Source: Parascardovia denticolens DSM 10105 = JCM 12538 (GTDB lineage Bacteria > Actinomycetota > Actinomycetes > Actinomycetales > Bifidobacteriaceae). From it: 64,000 nucleotides of DNA. A model generated the notes under the pieces. It searched no databases. It was not told the origin of the DNA and worked only from the letters and a program-made list of their open reading frames with translations. Location of the stretch: assembly GCF_001042675.1 (NCBI RefSeq), contig NZ_AP012333.1, positions 868,001 through 932,000 of the forward strand. Direction: 5' to 3'. The stretch's first letter is position 1, and each line of letters begins with the position of its first letter. This document shows positions 45,434 to 56,377 of the stretch, piece after piece. The position numbers and the translations under genes were made by a program.

Positions 45434-48037
45434 ATGACTGATCCTGACCCGCATGCCGCTGCGACCGACCCGTCCCCCGCCGCCCTGGGCAAACTGGTGC
45501 CTAACGACGCTTTCGACCTGGCATCGCCCAACCTGACCGACGACCAGATTTTCGACCGCTTCCTTGACTGGGCCCACCAGGTCCGCCACCTCGACCTGTG
45601 GCCTCACCAGGAAGAATCCATCCTCTGCCTCTTGTCCGGAGACCACGTCATTGTCAATACCCCTACCGGGTCGGGAAAGTCAATGATCGCCATAGCCATG
45701 CATTTCATGGCCCTCTGCCAGGGGGAAAAGTCCTGCTATACGGCCCCCATCAAAGCCCTGGTCTCGGAGAAGTTTTTCGAATTGGTCTCCATCTTCGGAC
45801 CAGCCTATGTGGGCATGATCACCGGAGACACCCGGATCAACGCCGACGCCCCCATCATCTGCTGCACGGCCGAGATCCTCGCCAACCAGGCCTTAAGGGA
45901 AGGGGAGAGGGGGAACATCTCCTGCGTGGCCATGGATGAATTCCACTTCTACGGGGACTCGGACCGGGGCTGGGCCTGGCAGGTCCCCCTCATCACCCTT
46001 CATCACACGCAATTTTTGCTTATGTCGGCCACCTTGGGGGACGTCCAAGGGGTGGAAGACCTGCTGGAAGAGCAAACGGACCGGCCGGTCGACCTGATTT
46101 CGGACGCGAAGAGGCCGGTCCCCCTGGAATACCAGTACCTGGTGGAGCCTCTGCCCAACGTGGTCAATCGGCTGATCGCCGATGAGAAAACCCCCATATA
46201 CATCGTCCACTTCTCCCAGGATGCGGCCGTCTCCGCGGCGGAAAACCTGGCTGGGCTCGGAGTCGCCTCCAAAGAGCAGAGGGAAAAGATCAAACAGGCC
46301 TTGGAACATACCAAATTCACCACCGCCTTCGGCAAGACCTTGCGCCGCTTCCTCATCAACGGAATCGGAGTCCACCACGCCGGCATGCTTCCCCGCTACC
46401 GCCGCATGGTGGAACAACTGGCCCAGGACGGTCTCTTGCCGGTCATCTGCGGAACGGACACCCTGGGAGTGGGCATCAACGTGCCCATCCATACGGTCGT
46501 GTTCACCGCCTTGACCAAGTATGACGGCTACAAGCAACGCCGCCTGCGCGCTCGCGAATTCCATCAGATCGCCGGCCGGGCGGGGCGGTCCGGCTTCGAT
46601 ACGGAAGGCCTGGTCATCGCTTTGGCCCCGGACCATGAGATCGAGAACGCCAAGGCTGTGGCCAAGGCCGGGGACGATCCCAGGAAGCTGAAGAAAATCA
46701 AGAAAAAGAAGGCCCCGGAAGGGTTCGTCAATTGGTCGGAAGACACCTTCTCCAAGCTGATCGACGCCCAACCGGAGACTTTGCAGCCGCATCTGACCAT
46801 GACCCATTCCCTGGTACTCAACGAAATCTGCCAGGGTGGGGACGCCTGGAAGAGGATCAAAGACCTGATCGAGGCCAGCGCGCAAAGCGAGACGGATAAG
46901 GATAAGCTCCGCCAGCAGGCCGCTTCCATCATGGAGAACCTTATGGATTCGGGAATCGTGGAGAAGTGGGAGCTGGACGACGGCAGCATGGATTACACCC
47001 TGGCGGTGGATATGCCGGATGATTTCGCCATGAACCAGCCTTTGTCCCCCTTCCTGATCGCCGCCTTGGAGCTGTTGGACCCGGACAGCCCTTCCTATGC
47101 CTTGGACGTGGTCTCCATGGTCGAAGCCACCTTGGAGAACCCGCGGCAGATTCTGCGGGTCCAGGAGAAAAGGGCGAGGGACGAGGCCATGCTGCGCATG
47201 AAGGATGAAGGCCTGGATTACGACGAGCGAATGGAAAAGCTGCAAACGATCACTTACCCCCAGCCTTTGAAAGAGCTGTTGATGCCGGCCTTCTCCCAGT
47301 ATCTGAACGACATGCCTTGGGCGGCCGATTACCAGCTGGAACCTAAATCCATCGTGAGGGACATGGTGGAAAGGTCGTCCGATTTCACCCAATACATCGC
47401 CGCTTACGGGGTTCCCCGCAGCGAAGGCAACCTCCTGCGCTACCTGAGCGACGCTTATCGGGCCCTCTCCCGCACGGTCCCGCCGGATAAGGTGGACCAG
47501 ACTTTGGGCGACATCACCCAATGGCTGGGATACATCGTCCGCACGGTCGATTCCTCCCTGGTGGATGAGTGGGAGGACTCTTACGCCGACCAGGGCAAGG
47601 AAACCAATGCTCTGACCGCCGCTCCGCCGACCGTGGAAGAATCCATCGTAGCCAACCGCCGCGCTTTGACCCTCCTGGTGCGCAACGCCCTCTTCCGGCG
47701 GGTCCAGCTCATGGCCATCGAGGATTCGAAGACCTTGGGAGGGCTGGATTCCGACTTCGGCTACAACCAGAGGGACTGGGACCAGGTCCTGGACGACTTC
47801 TACCAGGATCATGAGGAAATCCTCACCGATGCGGACGCCCGGTCCCTCGACTATTTCATCCTGGACGAGTCGGAGGAGAAGAAGTCCCATCGCTGGCATG
47901 TCCGTCAGGTGATCCGGGATTTTGAAGGCGACAACGATTGGGCCATCGACGCTCAGGTGGATCTGGCCGCGACCCAGGAGGAAGGGCAGGTGGTCTTCTC
48001 CTCTTACCGAGTGGGTAGGTCGGACGAGCTGATTTAA
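45434..48037 (+). CDS. DEAD/DEAH-box helicase, DUF3516 type
   Basis: 867-residue superfamily 2 helicase related to Ski2/Mtr4 proteins, probably an RNA helicase of actinobacteria. Motif I is NTPTGSGKSMIAIAMHF, motif II AMDEFHFYGD, motif III MSATLGD, with the second RecA domain holding GVHHAGMLPRYRRMVEQLAQDGL, GTDTLGVGINVPIHTVVFTALTKYDG and motif VI FHQIAGRAGRSGFDTEG. The C-terminal half (about 480-860) matches the DUF3516 domain of unknown function. A lysine-rich insert KKIKKKKAPEG follows motif VI. Stands alone between the ABC operon and carAB. Confidence 0.92.
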   Translation: MTDPDPHAAATDPSPAALGKLVPNDAFDLASPNLTDDQIFDRFLDWAHQVRHLDLWPHQEESILCLLSGDHVIVNTPTGSGKSMIAIAMHFMALCQGEKSCYTAPIKALVSEKFFELVSIFGPAYVGMITGDTRINADAPIICCTAEILANQALREGERGNISCVAMDEFHFYGDSDRGWAWQVPLITLHHTQFLLMSATLGDVQGVEDLLEEQTDRPVDLISDAKRPVPLEYQYLVEPLPNVVNRLIADEKTPIYIVHFSQDAAVSAAENLAGLGVASKEQREKIKQALEHTKFTTAFGKTLRRFLINGIGVHHAGMLPRYRRMVEQLAQDGLLPVICGTDTLGVGINVPIHTVVFTALTKYDGYKQRRLRAREFHQIAGRAGRSGFDTEGLVIALAPDHEIENAKAVAKAGDDPRKLKKIKKKKAPEGFVNWSEDTFSKLIDAQPETLQPHLTMTHSLVLNEICQGGDAWKRIKDLIEASAQSETDKDKLRQQAASIMENLMDSGIVEKWELDDGSMDYTLAVDMPDDFAMNQPLSPFLIAALELLDPDSPSYALDVVSMVEATLENPRQILRVQEKRARDEAMLRMKDEGLDYDERMEKLQTITYPQPLKELLMPAFSQYLNDMPWAADYQLEPKSIVRDMVERSSDFTQYIAAYGVPRSEGNLLRYLSDAYRALSRTVPPDKVDQTLGDITQWLGYIVRTVDSSLVDEWEDSYADQGKETNALTAAPPTVEESIVANRRALTLLVRNALFRRVQLMAIEDSKTLGGLDSDFGYNQRDWDQVLDDFYQDHEEILTDADARSLDYFILDESEEKKSHRWHVRQVIRDFEGDNDWAIDAQVDLAATQEEGQVVFSSYRVGRSDELI

Positions 48038-48205
48038 ACCTGATCAGAGAATGGACTTAAGCGCCAAAAGGGTGTTTTCCGTGTCCAGTCATGACGTTTA
48101 AATGAAAAAGATATCCCCGGGTATCCACAAGAAATCAAGTGTTTTCTTTCTTTCCGCGTCGCTGGCGCAGGGCTTGGGAGACACGCAATCTGGCATGTTG
48201 CCGGA

Positions 48206-48230
48206 CTCTCCGCAGCATGCGGAGAGGGTA
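48206..48230 (+). promoter_or_regulatory. Hairpin sequestering the carA ribosome binding site
   Basis: CTCTCCGC (48206-48213) pairs perfectly with GCGGAGAG (48219-48226) around a five-base loop AGCAT. The 3' arm is the ribosome binding site GGAGAGG of carA (ATG at 48235). The structure should block initiation unless opened, suggesting translational control of carbamoyl-phosphate synthesis; effector unknown. Confidence 0.7.
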
Positions 48231-48234
48231 TTTT

Positions 48235-49365
48235 ATGGAACGGCTTTTGGTCCTGGAAGATGGGACGGTTTACCAAGGCTTTGCCTTTGGTTCCGACGAT
48301 TTTCGCATAGGGGAATTGGTCTTCAACACGTCGATGACCGGTTATCAGGAAATCATCACCGATAATTCCTATTGCGGGCAGATCATCACCATGACCTACC
48401 CGCTTATTGGTAATTACGGCATCAATCCCGACGACAATGAAAGTCTGGAACCCGTCCTCTTCGGCCTGGTCGTCCGAGATTATTGCGATCAGCCCAGCAA
48501 CTGGCGCAGTCAGGAGAGTCTGGACCAGTATCTGAAAAAGAACCATATCCCTGGCATCTACGGGCTGGATACCCGAGCCATCACCCTGAAAATCCGTTCC
48601 CGGGGAACCATGAAGGCCATCATAGCCAATCCTGACGCAGACATCGCCGCTGTGACCACCCAGCTTCAATCCTCTGATTTCCTGCATGACCAGATTCAGC
48701 GGGTCTCCACCAGCAAGCCTTTCCCGGTCCCCAACCGTGGCCGCCGGGTGGTCCTCCTGGATTTCGGGGAGAAGCTCAGCATCGTCCGTGAATTGACCCG
48801 ACGCAACTGCGACCTGATCGTGGTGCCATGGGATACCAGCGCCGAGCAGATCTTGGATTATCGGCCTGATGGGGTCATGCTGTCCAACGGACCGGGCGAC
48901 CCCACCGATATCGCCCCAGCCATTGAAACCGTCCGTCAGCTCCTGGGCAAGACAGCCATCTTCGGAATCTGCATGGGTCATCAGGTCCTGTCTTTGGCCT
49001 GCGGAGCCAGCACTTACAAGCTCAAGTTCGGACATCGTGGTTCCAACCATCCCGTCAAGAACCTGGCCACCGGTCGGGTGGAGATCACGACCCAGAACCA
49101 TGGTTTCGCCGTGGACAAGGATTCCTTGGCGGGAACCGACCTGGAACTGACCCACATCTCCCTCAACGATGGGGCTTGTGAAGGGGTGCGCAATACCACG
49201 GTCCCCGCTTTTTCGGTCCAATACCATCCCGAGGCCAACGGCGGCCCGCACGACAGCAATTACCTGTTCGACCAGTTCATGGACCTGATGGATTCAGCCT
49301 CCCATGGTTCTCGTGCAAAAGCCGCTGCAGACGATGAAGGTGATAAGGAGAAAGCCCATGCCTAA
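48235..49365 (+). CDS. carA: Carbamoyl-phosphate synthase, glutaminase small subunit
   Basis: Supplies ammonia from glutamine for carbamoyl phosphate used in pyrimidine and arginine synthesis. ATG 48235 begins the family N terminus [19 protein letters not shown]; the earlier in-frame ATG at 48139 is not supported. The glutaminase has [12 protein letters not shown] with the nucleophile Cys and the His-Glu pair near [14 protein letters not shown]. 376 residues. The ribosome binding site is within a hairpin. Overlaps carB by 8 bases. Confidence 0.97.
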   Translation: MERLLVLEDGTVYQGFAFGSDDFRIGELVFNTSMTGYQEIITDNSYCGQIITMTYPLIGNYGINPDDNESLEPVLFGLVVRDYCDQPSNWRSQESLDQYLKKNHIPGIYGLDTRAITLKIRSRGTMKAIIANPDADIAAVTTQLQSSDFLHDQIQRVSTSKPFPVPNRGRRVVLLDFGEKLSIVRELTRRNCDLIVVPWDTSAEQILDYRPDGVMLSNGPGDPTDIAPAIETVRQLLGKTAIFGICMGHQVLSLACGASTYKLKFGHRGSNHPVKNLATGRVEITTQNHGFAVDKDSLAGTDLELTHISLNDGACEGVRNTTVPAFSVQYHPEANGGPHDSNYLFDQFMDLMDSASHGSRAKAAADDEGDKEKAHA

Positions 49366-52300
49366 GCGTACTGATATCCATAAGATCCTGGTCATTGGCT
49401 CCGGCCCCATCATCATCGGCCAGGCGGCTGAATTCGACTATTCCGGCTCCCAGGCCTGCCAATCCTTGAGAGAAGAGGGCTACGAAGTCGTCCTCATCAA
49501 CTCCAACCCCGCTACCATCATGACCGACAGGTCCATCGCAGACAAGGTCTATATAGAGCCTTTGACCGTGGAATTCGCCAAGCGGGTCATCTATAAGGAA
49601 AGACCGGACGCCATCCTGGGAACCCTGGGCGGACAGACCGGCCTCAACATGGTGGTCGAACTCCATAACGACGGAGTTCTGGACGAATACGGGGTGGAGA
49701 TCCTGGGAACCACCTTGGAAGCCATCAACAAGGCCGAAGACCGCGAGCTTTTCCGCTCCCTGATGAACGAGCTGGGGGAACCGGTCCCCGAAAGCGACAT
49801 CGTCCACACGGTAGAAGACGCGGTCCGATTCGCAGGCGAACTGGGCTATCCGGTGGTGGTCCGCCCGGCCTATACCTTGGGCGGCACCGGCGGCGGCTTC
49901 GCCCATAACGAGCGGGAATTGCGGCATATAGCCGATGCCGGCCTCAAGATGAGCCCGGTCCATCAGTGCCTGATCGAACGGTCCATCGCCGGTTTCAAGG
50001 AAATCGAGTACGAGGTCATGCGCGACGCCCACGACAACGCCATTGTGGTCTGCAATATGGAAAACGTGGACCCGGTGGGCATCCATACCGGCGACAGCGT
50101 GGTGGTGGCCCCGATCCAAACCCTGACCGACCGGGAGAACCAGATGCTGCGCGACGCTTCCTTGCGCATCATCCGGGCCCTGAAGATCTGCGGAGGCTGC
50201 AACGTGCAGCTGGCCCTGAACCCCCAATCCTTCAACTATTACGTGATCGAAGTCAACCCCCGCGTCTCCCGCTCGTCCGCCCTCGCCTCCAAGGCGACCG
50301 GCTATCCCATCGCCAAGATCAGCGCGAAACTGGCTGTGGGGCTGAGCCTGGACGAAATCCTCAACCCGATCACCCAGACCTCCTACGCCTGTTTCGAGCC
50401 GGCCCTGGACTACATCGTCACCAAGTTCCCCCGTTTCCCCTTCGACAAGTTCGAGACCGCAGACCGTCAACTAGGCACCCAGATGAAGGCGACCGGCGAA
50501 GTCATGGCCATCGGCCGCACCTTTGAGGAAAGCTTCCTCAAAGCGGTCCGCTCTTTGGAGATGAAGCTGGATCATCCGCAGGATTCTTCCCTGGCTGCCT
50601 ATTCCAAGGATCAGCTGGCCCGGAAAATCCGCAAGAGAGATGACGAACGCATCCTGGCCGTCATGGAATGGCTACGTCAGGGTCATTCCCCTGAAGAAGT
50701 CCATGAAATCACCAAGATAGACTACTTCTTCCTTTCTCATTTCCAGAAGATCATTTCTTTGGAAAAGACCATGACCGAGCATGTGGGAGATGTGGACACC
50801 CTTCGCCTGCTCAAGCGCAACGGCTTCTCCGACTCCTACATAGCTCGCGCCTGGGGCATGGCCGAGGCCGATCTCTACCGCTTGAGACAGCGGGAAGGCA
50901 TCGTCCCCGTCTACGAGATGGTCGATACCTGCGCCGGCGAGTTCGAAAGCGCAACCCCTTACTTCTACTCGACCTACGAGACGACCAATGAGTCCGATCC
51001 AGCTCCGGTCCCCGGTAAAAAAGGCAAGGTGGTCGTCCTTGGTTCCGGCCCCATCCGCATAGGGCAAGGGGTGGAGTTCGATTACGCCACCGTCCACTGC
51101 GTGGAGACTTTGAGGGCGGAAGGTTACGAGGCGATCGTCATCAACAACAACCCGGAGACCGTCTCCACCGACTTCTCCATTTCCGATAGGCTCTATTTCG
51201 AGCCACTTACCACGGAAGACGTGATGCAGGTGATCGCCCTGGAGCGGCCTTTGGGCGTGGTCGTCCAGTTCGGTGGCCAGACGGCCATCAACATAGCCGC
51301 TTCCTTGGCCACTCATGGAGTGAAGATCCTGGGGACCTCCTTGCAAGCCATCGACCGGGCGGAAGACCGGCATGAGTTCGAAGCCGCCTTGCAGTCCCTG
51401 GAGATCCCACAGCCTGAAGGAGCTACGGCCGTGACCGTGGATGAGGCCTTGGTCATCGCCAACCGCATCGGTTACCCGGTCCTGGTCCGGCCCTCTTACG
51501 TCTTGGGCGGGCGAGCCATGGAAATCGTCCACAACGGCGACGAACTCAAGGTCTACATGGCCACGGCCGTCAAAGAGATCTCTCATGACGCCCCCATCCT
51601 GGTCGATCGTTACGTCCTGGGCAAGGAGCTGGAGATCGACGCCATCTGCGATGGGGAGAATGTCTTCATCCCCGGCCTCATGGAGCATATCGAAAGAGCC
51701 GGCATCCATTCGGGTGACTCCATCTCCGTCTATCCTTCCCAGATCGTCTCCGACCAGGTGAAGCAGACCATCGTCGATTACGCCTTGCGGATCGGCACCG
51801 GCTTCGGCTTCGTCGGCCTCTATAACATCCAGTTCATCGTGGATAAGCAGAACCGGGTCTATGTGCTCGAAGTCAACCCCCGTAGCTCCCGCACGGTTCC
51901 CTTCCTGAGCAAGATCACCGGGGTCCCCATGAGCAACATCGCCACCAAAGCCCTGCTGGGGCAGTCCCTGATCGATCAAGGCCTTACTCCGGGCTACAAG
52001 CCGGAGCCACAAAAAGCCGTTTTCGTGAAAGCCCCGGTCTTCTCCTTCGCCAAGCTGCGTAGCGTCGACACCGTCCTGGGCCCGGAGATGAAATCCACGG
52101 GCGAGGCCTTAGGAGCCGACAGCACTTTGGACAAGGCCCTGTACAAGGCCATGGTGGCAGCCGGTATCCGCATCCCCAACCATGGGCATGTGCTTCTGAC
52201 CGTGGCTGACAGCGATAAGGAGGAGGCCTTGGGCATAGCCCGCCGTTTCTCCGCCATCGGTTATGGCCTTTACGCCACCAAGGGGACGGCTGAGTTCCTA

Positions 52301-52588
52301 CGCAAACATGATTCCACCTTGTACGTGCATACGGCAGCCAAGGTGTCGGAGGAAAGCCCGGACACCGATACGGTGACGGATCTGATCCAACAAGGCAAGG
52401 CCAACTTCGTCATCAATACCATCTCTTCGTCCGATCGGAACCTGCAGAAGGACGGATTCATCATTCGACGGGTGTCCGCGGAGAACAACATCCCTTGCAT
52501 GACTTCCTTCGATACGGCTTACGCCCTCCTAGGTGTCTTGGAGTCCCGATCCTTCACCTTGGCCCCGCTGGACCAGATGGGCCGCTAG
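49358..52588 (+). CDS. carB: Carbamoyl-phosphate synthase, synthetase large subunit
   Basis: Two homologous ATP-grasp halves make carbamoyl phosphate. The first begins at [25 protein letters not shown], the second at [24 protein letters not shown], each with its own VRPxYxLGG ATP-grasp motif. A C-terminal allosteric MGS-like domain covers about residues 940-1076. ATG 49358 has AAGGAG and overlaps carA by 8 bases, so the subunits are translationally coupled. 1076 residues, standard. Confidence 0.97.
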   Translation: MPKRTDIHKILVIGSGPIIIGQAAEFDYSGSQACQSLREEGYEVVLINSNPATIMTDRSIADKVYIEPLTVEFAKRVIYKERPDAILGTLGGQTGLNMVVELHNDGVLDEYGVEILGTTLEAINKAEDRELFRSLMNELGEPVPESDIVHTVEDAVRFAGELGYPVVVRPAYTLGGTGGGFAHNERELRHIADAGLKMSPVHQCLIERSIAGFKEIEYEVMRDAHDNAIVVCNMENVDPVGIHTGDSVVVAPIQTLTDRENQMLRDASLRIIRALKICGGCNVQLALNPQSFNYYVIEVNPRVSRSSALASKATGYPIAKISAKLAVGLSLDEILNPITQTSYACFEPALDYIVTKFPRFPFDKFETADRQLGTQMKATGEVMAIGRTFEESFLKAVRSLEMKLDHPQDSSLAAYSKDQLARKIRKRDDERILAVMEWLRQGHSPEEVHEITKIDYFFLSHFQKIISLEKTMTEHVGDVDTLRLLKRNGFSDSYIARAWGMAEADLYRLRQREGIVPVYEMVDTCAGEFESATPYFYSTYETTNESDPAPVPGKKGKVVVLGSGPIRIGQGVEFDYATVHCVETLRAEGYEAIVINNNPETVSTDFSISDRLYFEPLTTEDVMQVIALERPLGVVVQFGGQTAINIAASLATHGVKILGTSLQAIDRAEDRHEFEAALQSLEIPQPEGATAVTVDEALVIANRIGYPVLVRPSYVLGGRAMEIVHNGDELKVYMATAVKEISHDAPILVDRYVLGKELEIDAICDGENVFIPGLMEHIERAGIHSGDSISVYPSQIVSDQVKQTIVDYALRIGTGFGFVGLYNIQFIVDKQNRVYVLEVNPRSSRTVPFLSKITGVPMSNIATKALLGQSLIDQGLTPGYKPEPQKAVFVKAPVFSFAKLRSVDTVLGPEMKSTGEALGADSTLDKALYKAMVAAGIRIPNHGHVLLTVADSDKEEALGIARRFSAIGYGLYATKGTAEFLRKHDSTLYVHTAAKVSEESPDTDTVTDLIQQGKANFVINTISSSDRNLQKDGFIIRRVSAENNIPCMTSFDTAYALLGVLESRSFTLAPLDQMGR

Positions 52589-52605
52589 GATTCATATCAG
52601 ACGAT

Positions 52606-52665
52606 TTTTCCGATGATGTGGATGCTTTTCCGATGATGTGGATGCCCGAAGCCCCGGCTTCGGGC
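52606..52665. repeat. Perfect 20-nt tandem duplication plus hairpin upstream of rarA
   Basis: The 20-nt unit TTTTCCGATGATGTGGATGC occurs twice in direct tandem (52606-52625 and 52626-52645). It is followed by a hairpin, CCCGAAGCC and GGCTTCGGG (about 52645-52664), without a T tract, which ends shortly before the rarA start. Nothing else fills the carB-rarA spacer. Confidence 0.8.
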
Positions 52666-52678
52666 GGGGGTGCGAAGC

Positions 52679-54142
52679 ATGGGAGCTGATCTTTTCGAAG
52701 CGGCGGATGTGGGGGACGAGGCCACCGTCCGGCCTTTGGCGGTAAGGATGCGGCCGACCAGCTTGGACCAGGTGGTCGGTCAGGGTCGGGTCCTGGGGGA
52801 GGGGTCGCCTTTGCGGCGACTGGCCTCCGCCCCCTCCCATTCGAGGACGGCGCCCAGCTCCATCATCCTTTTCGGCCCTCCCGGAGTGGGGAAGACCACC
52901 TTGGCTTATATCGCCGCCCATGAGTCGGGGCGGGCCTTCGAAGAACTATCGGCCGTGATCGACGGGGTCAAAGAGCTGAGGGAAGTCCTCGCCCGGTCCC
53001 GTCAGCGCTTGGTGGCCGAAGGCAAGGAGACGGTCCTCTTCATCGATGAAGTCCATCGTTTCTCCAAATCCCAACAGGACGCCCTCCTGCCTGCGGTGGA
53101 GAACCGGGATGTGACCTTCATCGGCGCAACCACCGAGAACCCGAGTTTCTCCATCATCTCCCCCCTGCTTTCCCGTTCCGTCGTGGTCAAACTGGAAGCC
53201 TTGTCCCAGGAGAGCATCAAAGCGATCGTGAACCGGGCCCTCCGCAGCAAGGAAGGGCTGGGGGATGAAGTCCGTCTGGATGATTCGGCCGCGGACGACA
53301 TCATCCGCCTTGCCGGAGGAGACGCCCGCCGGGCTTTGACGATCCTGGAGGCCGCGGCAGGGGCCATCACGGGGGACAAGGACCGGCCCCGTGGGCGCAA
53401 ACGGCCTGTGATCAGCTCGGCCGTGGTCGTTTCCGTCATGGATACGGCCCAGATCCGTTACGATAAGGCCGGGGACAACCATTACGACGTGGCTTCCGCC
53501 TTCATCAAATCCATGCGCGGGTCTGACGTAGACGCTTCCTTGCACTACCTGGCCCGTATGCTCCGGGCGGGGGAAGACCCCCGTTTCATCGCCCGGCGCA
53601 TCATTATCGCCGCCAGCGAGGAAGTGGGCATGGCCGCTCCGCAGATCCTTCAATTGACCGTGGCCGCCGCCCAAGCCGTCGCCCTGGTCGGCATGCCGGA
53701 GGCCCGGATCATCCTCTCCCAGGCCGTGATCGCCGTGGCCACAGCCCCCAAATCCAACGCCTCCTATGAGGCTATCGCCGCCGCCTTGGCCGATGTGGAT
53801 TCCGGTGACATCGGCCGGGTCCCCCTCCACCTGCGCAACGCCCCGACCAAGCTCATGAAGGAATGGGGAAACAAGGAAGGCTACATTTACGCCCACGACG
53901 CCCCGCATGACATCGCCCGGCAGGAGTACATGCCTGAAGAATTGCGCGGCCATGAGTATTACCATCCCAAAGAGAACGGTTACGAGAAACAGCTGGGCCC
54001 CAGGTTGGAAGCCATCCGCTCCCTTTTGCATGGGGAGCCGTCCTCCGGTGCGAACAAAAGCGAAGGTGAAGAGACGACGGATGCGGGGGATCAAGGAGAT
54101 GGGAGAGAAAGGAAAGACAGGAAAGCCCAAGGGGATAAGTAA
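52679..54142 (+). CDS. rarA: Replication-associated recombination protein A (RarA/MgsA)
   Basis: AAA+ ATPase acting at stalled replication forks. Conserved blocks: RPTSLDQVVGQGRVLGEGSPLRR at the N terminus, Walker A FGPPGVGKTTLA, Walker B VLFIDEVHRFSKSQQDALLPAVE, sensor 1 FIGATTENPSF and arginine finger region LLSRSVVVKLE. The C-terminal clamp-loader-like part contains KYDKAGDNHYDVASAFIKSMRGSD. Start is ATG 52679, or GTG 52670 in frame. 487 residues, ending in a charged repeat-like tail (GDGRERKDRKAQGDK). Confidence 0.94.
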   Translation: MGADLFEAADVGDEATVRPLAVRMRPTSLDQVVGQGRVLGEGSPLRRLASAPSHSRTAPSSIILFGPPGVGKTTLAYIAAHESGRAFEELSAVIDGVKELREVLARSRQRLVAEGKETVLFIDEVHRFSKSQQDALLPAVENRDVTFIGATTENPSFSIISPLLSRSVVVKLEALSQESIKAIVNRALRSKEGLGDEVRLDDSAADDIIRLAGGDARRALTILEAAAGAITGDKDRPRGRKRPVISSAVVVSVMDTAQIRYDKAGDNHYDVASAFIKSMRGSDVDASLHYLARMLRAGEDPRFIARRIIIAASEEVGMAAPQILQLTVAAAQAVALVGMPEARIILSQAVIAVATAPKSNASYEAIAAALADVDSGDIGRVPLHLRNAPTKLMKEWGNKEGYIYAHDAPHDIARQEYMPEELRGHEYYHPKENGYEKQLGPRLEAIRSLLHGEPSSGANKSEGEETTDAGDQGDGRERKDRKAQGDK

Positions 54143-54193
54143 GGGGGGCTGCCGACGCCAGAAGGTGTCGTCGCATCCTTTGAAGGGACTATC

Positions 54194-55876
54194 ATGACGG
54201 GTATGACTGATGACTTTTCCGACTCTTCCAACTCTTCCGTGACCATCGCTTTGGCCCAAATCGACACCTGCGTGGGCGACCTGGATGGCAATGCGGCCAA
54301 GGTCCTGTCCTATTCCCGTCGGGCGGCCGGACAAGGGGCCGATGTGGTCCTGTTCCCGGAGATGACCTTGACCGGTTACCCCATCGAAGACCTGGCCTTC
54401 CGGGCGACTTTCCGCCAAGCGGCCTGGGACAAGGCTTCCACCTTGGCTGAAGACCTGGGCAAGGAAGGTCTGGGCGATCTCTACGTGGTGGTGGGGACCG
54501 TCGCCGCCGACGCCCATGGCCTGCCCCGCAATCGGCTCATCGTTCTCCACCAGGGGGTGGTGGAAGCTTCCTACGATAAGCATTTCCTGCCGAATTATGG
54601 GGTTTTCGATGAGTTCCGCATCTTTTCCCCCGGGGACCTGCCTTTGGTGATGACCATCAAAGGCAGGAAGATCGGCTTCGCCATCTGCGAAGACATCTGG
54701 CAGGAAGGCGGGCCGGTGGCCCAATTGGCTCAGAAGGGGATCGACCTTCTGGCCACCATCAACGGGTCCCCTTATGAAGAGGGGAAGGGGCATATCCGCA
54801 CCGATTTGTGCGCCAGGCGGGCTCGGGAGGTGACGGCCCCAGTCATCTACCTGAATCAGGTGGGCGGTCAGGATGACCTGGTTTTCGATGGTGCCAGCTT
54901 CGTCGTCAACCCTGATGGCGGCGTCGAAGAGCGTTCCCCCCAGTTCGTGGAAGACCTGAGTTTCTGGACCTTGCCGGCTGTGGCTGGAACCGACTCCGAC
55001 CAGGCGGGAAGGTCGACCTTGATCCCCCTCATGGATTCGGACGAGGAGGTCTATCGGGCTTGTGTGCTGGGCTTGAAGGATTATATGGCCAAGAACGGCT
55101 TCAAAGGCGTGGTCTTGGGCCTGTCCGGGGGAATCGATTCCGCCCTGGTGGCTACCATGGCCGCCGATGCCATTGGCGGTAGTAATGTTTGGGGATTATC
55201 CATGCCCAGCATGTATTCATCCTCCGGATCCAAAGACGACGCTGCCGATCTGGCCGCGAACATGGGAGCCCATTATGAGATCCAGCCCATTGAACCCCTC
55301 TTCCAAGCCTTCCAGAAACAGCTGGATTTGCAGGGGATCGCGGCCGAAAACCTCCAGGCGAGGATGCGTGGGGTCCTGGTCATGGCCTACTCGAACTCCC
55401 ACGGCCTCCTGGCCTTGGCCACCGGGAACAAGTCCGAACTGGCCTGCGGTTATTCCACCATCTATGGCGACGCGGTGGGCGGTTACGCCCCCATCAAGGA
55501 CGTCCTCAAAACCAAGGTCTGGCAGCTGGCGAAGTGGCGCAATTCCTATGCGCTTGGCAAAGGTCAGGTGCCGCCGATTCCGGTCAATTCCATCCTCAAA
55601 CCGCCTAGCGCCGAGCTGCGCCCGGGCCAGAAGGATTCCGACTCCCTGCCTGAATACGAGCTTTTGGACCAAGTCCTGGCTTCTTATATCGAGAAGGCCC
55701 ATGGCCGGGCTGATTTGCTCAAGGACGGTTTCGACCCGGAGACGGTGGATACGGTCATGCGCCTGGTCGACAAGGCCGAATGGAAGCGTCGCCAGTACCC
55801 GCTCGGGCCCAAGGTGACGGCCCTGGCCTTCGGACGCGATCGTCGCCTTCCGGTGACGTCCGCCTTCAGGGAATGA
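54194..55876 (+). CDS. nadE: Glutamine-dependent NAD+ synthetase
   Basis: Final step of NAD synthesis from nicotinate adenine dinucleotide. N-terminal nitrilase-type glutaminase has catalytic Glu in LFPEMTLTGYPIEDL, Lys in YDKHFLPNYGVFDE and Cys in GFAICEDIWQEGG. The C-terminal synthetase has the PP-loop GLSGGIDSALVATMAADA and LATGNKSELACGYSTIYGDA. An intact two-domain enzyme of 560 residues (557 if ATG 54203 is used). Together with pncA it completes nicotinamide salvage. Confidence 0.96.
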   Translation: MTGMTDDFSDSSNSSVTIALAQIDTCVGDLDGNAAKVLSYSRRAAGQGADVVLFPEMTLTGYPIEDLAFRATFRQAAWDKASTLAEDLGKEGLGDLYVVVGTVAADAHGLPRNRLIVLHQGVVEASYDKHFLPNYGVFDEFRIFSPGDLPLVMTIKGRKIGFAICEDIWQEGGPVAQLAQKGIDLLATINGSPYEEGKGHIRTDLCARRAREVTAPVIYLNQVGGQDDLVFDGASFVVNPDGGVEERSPQFVEDLSFWTLPAVAGTDSDQAGRSTLIPLMDSDEEVYRACVLGLKDYMAKNGFKGVVLGLSGGIDSALVATMAADAIGGSNVWGLSMPSMYSSSGSKDDAADLAANMGAHYEIQPIEPLFQAFQKQLDLQGIAAENLQARMRGVLVMAYSNSHGLLALATGNKSELACGYSTIYGDAVGGYAPIKDVLKTKVWQLAKWRNSYALGKGQVPPIPVNSILKPPSAELRPGQKDSDSLPEYELLDQVLASYIEKAHGRADLLKDGFDPETVDTVMRLVDKAEWKRRQYPLGPKVTALAFGRDRRLPVTSAFRE

Positions 55877-56003
55877 CGGTCTTGGACGCTCGCCGATAGG
55901 GGATAATGAAAAGCGGTGGAGACTGACGGTCTTGAAGGATTTCGAGCCAGTCTCCCGACGTCGCTGGGAAATCGATGGGGCATGCTTCGAGGAGGCGGAT
56001 GAC

Positions 56004-56324
56004 ATGCATGTGACGGACGGCAGCAAGAAGCAGTGGTATTACAATTCCCGTACCCATCAGGTGGAGCACGGCATGCTTTCGTCGTATGAGTACCGGATGG
56101 GGCCGTATAAGACCCGTCAGGAAGCCGAGAAGGCTTTGGAACTCGCCAAGAAGCGGAATGAGGAATGGGAGGCCGAAGACAAACGTTGGGCAGGGCAGTC
56201 CGATCAGGAAGGGGATGGTTCGGGCTCAGCCAATGGCGTCGGCGACAGCGCCGGCAAGAGCGGGGACGGCAAAAAGCCAAGTCGCCGGGACAAGGCCGAT
56301 GACTGGAAGGGGAGCTGGTTCTGA
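56004..56324 (+). CDS. Small SPOR-like protein
   Basis: 106 residues. ATG 56004 has a clear ribosome binding site GAGGAGG 55988-55994 (an upstream TTG at 55932 extends the frame but lacks one). The N-terminal part (KKQWYYNSRTHQVEHGMLSSYEYRMGPYKTRQEAEKALELAKKRNEEWEAEDKRW) resembles actinobacterial SPOR-domain short proteins; the C-terminal 35 residues are a Gly/Ser/Lys linker ending DDWKGSWF. No signal peptide, so a peptidoglycan-binding role is uncertain. Confidence 0.7.
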   Translation: MHVTDGSKKQWYYNSRTHQVEHGMLSSYEYRMGPYKTRQEAEKALELAKKRNEEWEAEDKRWAGQSDQEGDGSGSANGVGDSAGKSGDGKKPSRRDKADDWKGSWF

Positions 56325-56377
56325 TTCTTCCCCCAGCCTGACTTTTGTAGAAAAGAACGATCTCCTTGCCGTCATTA

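Noticed and set aside
45893-47899. 668-residue frame antisense to the DUF3516 helicase
   Set aside because: Antisense shadow without recognisable motifs.
52645-52664. Intrinsic terminator between carB and rarA
   Set aside because: Hairpin is strong but followed by G-rich sequence, not by a T tract.
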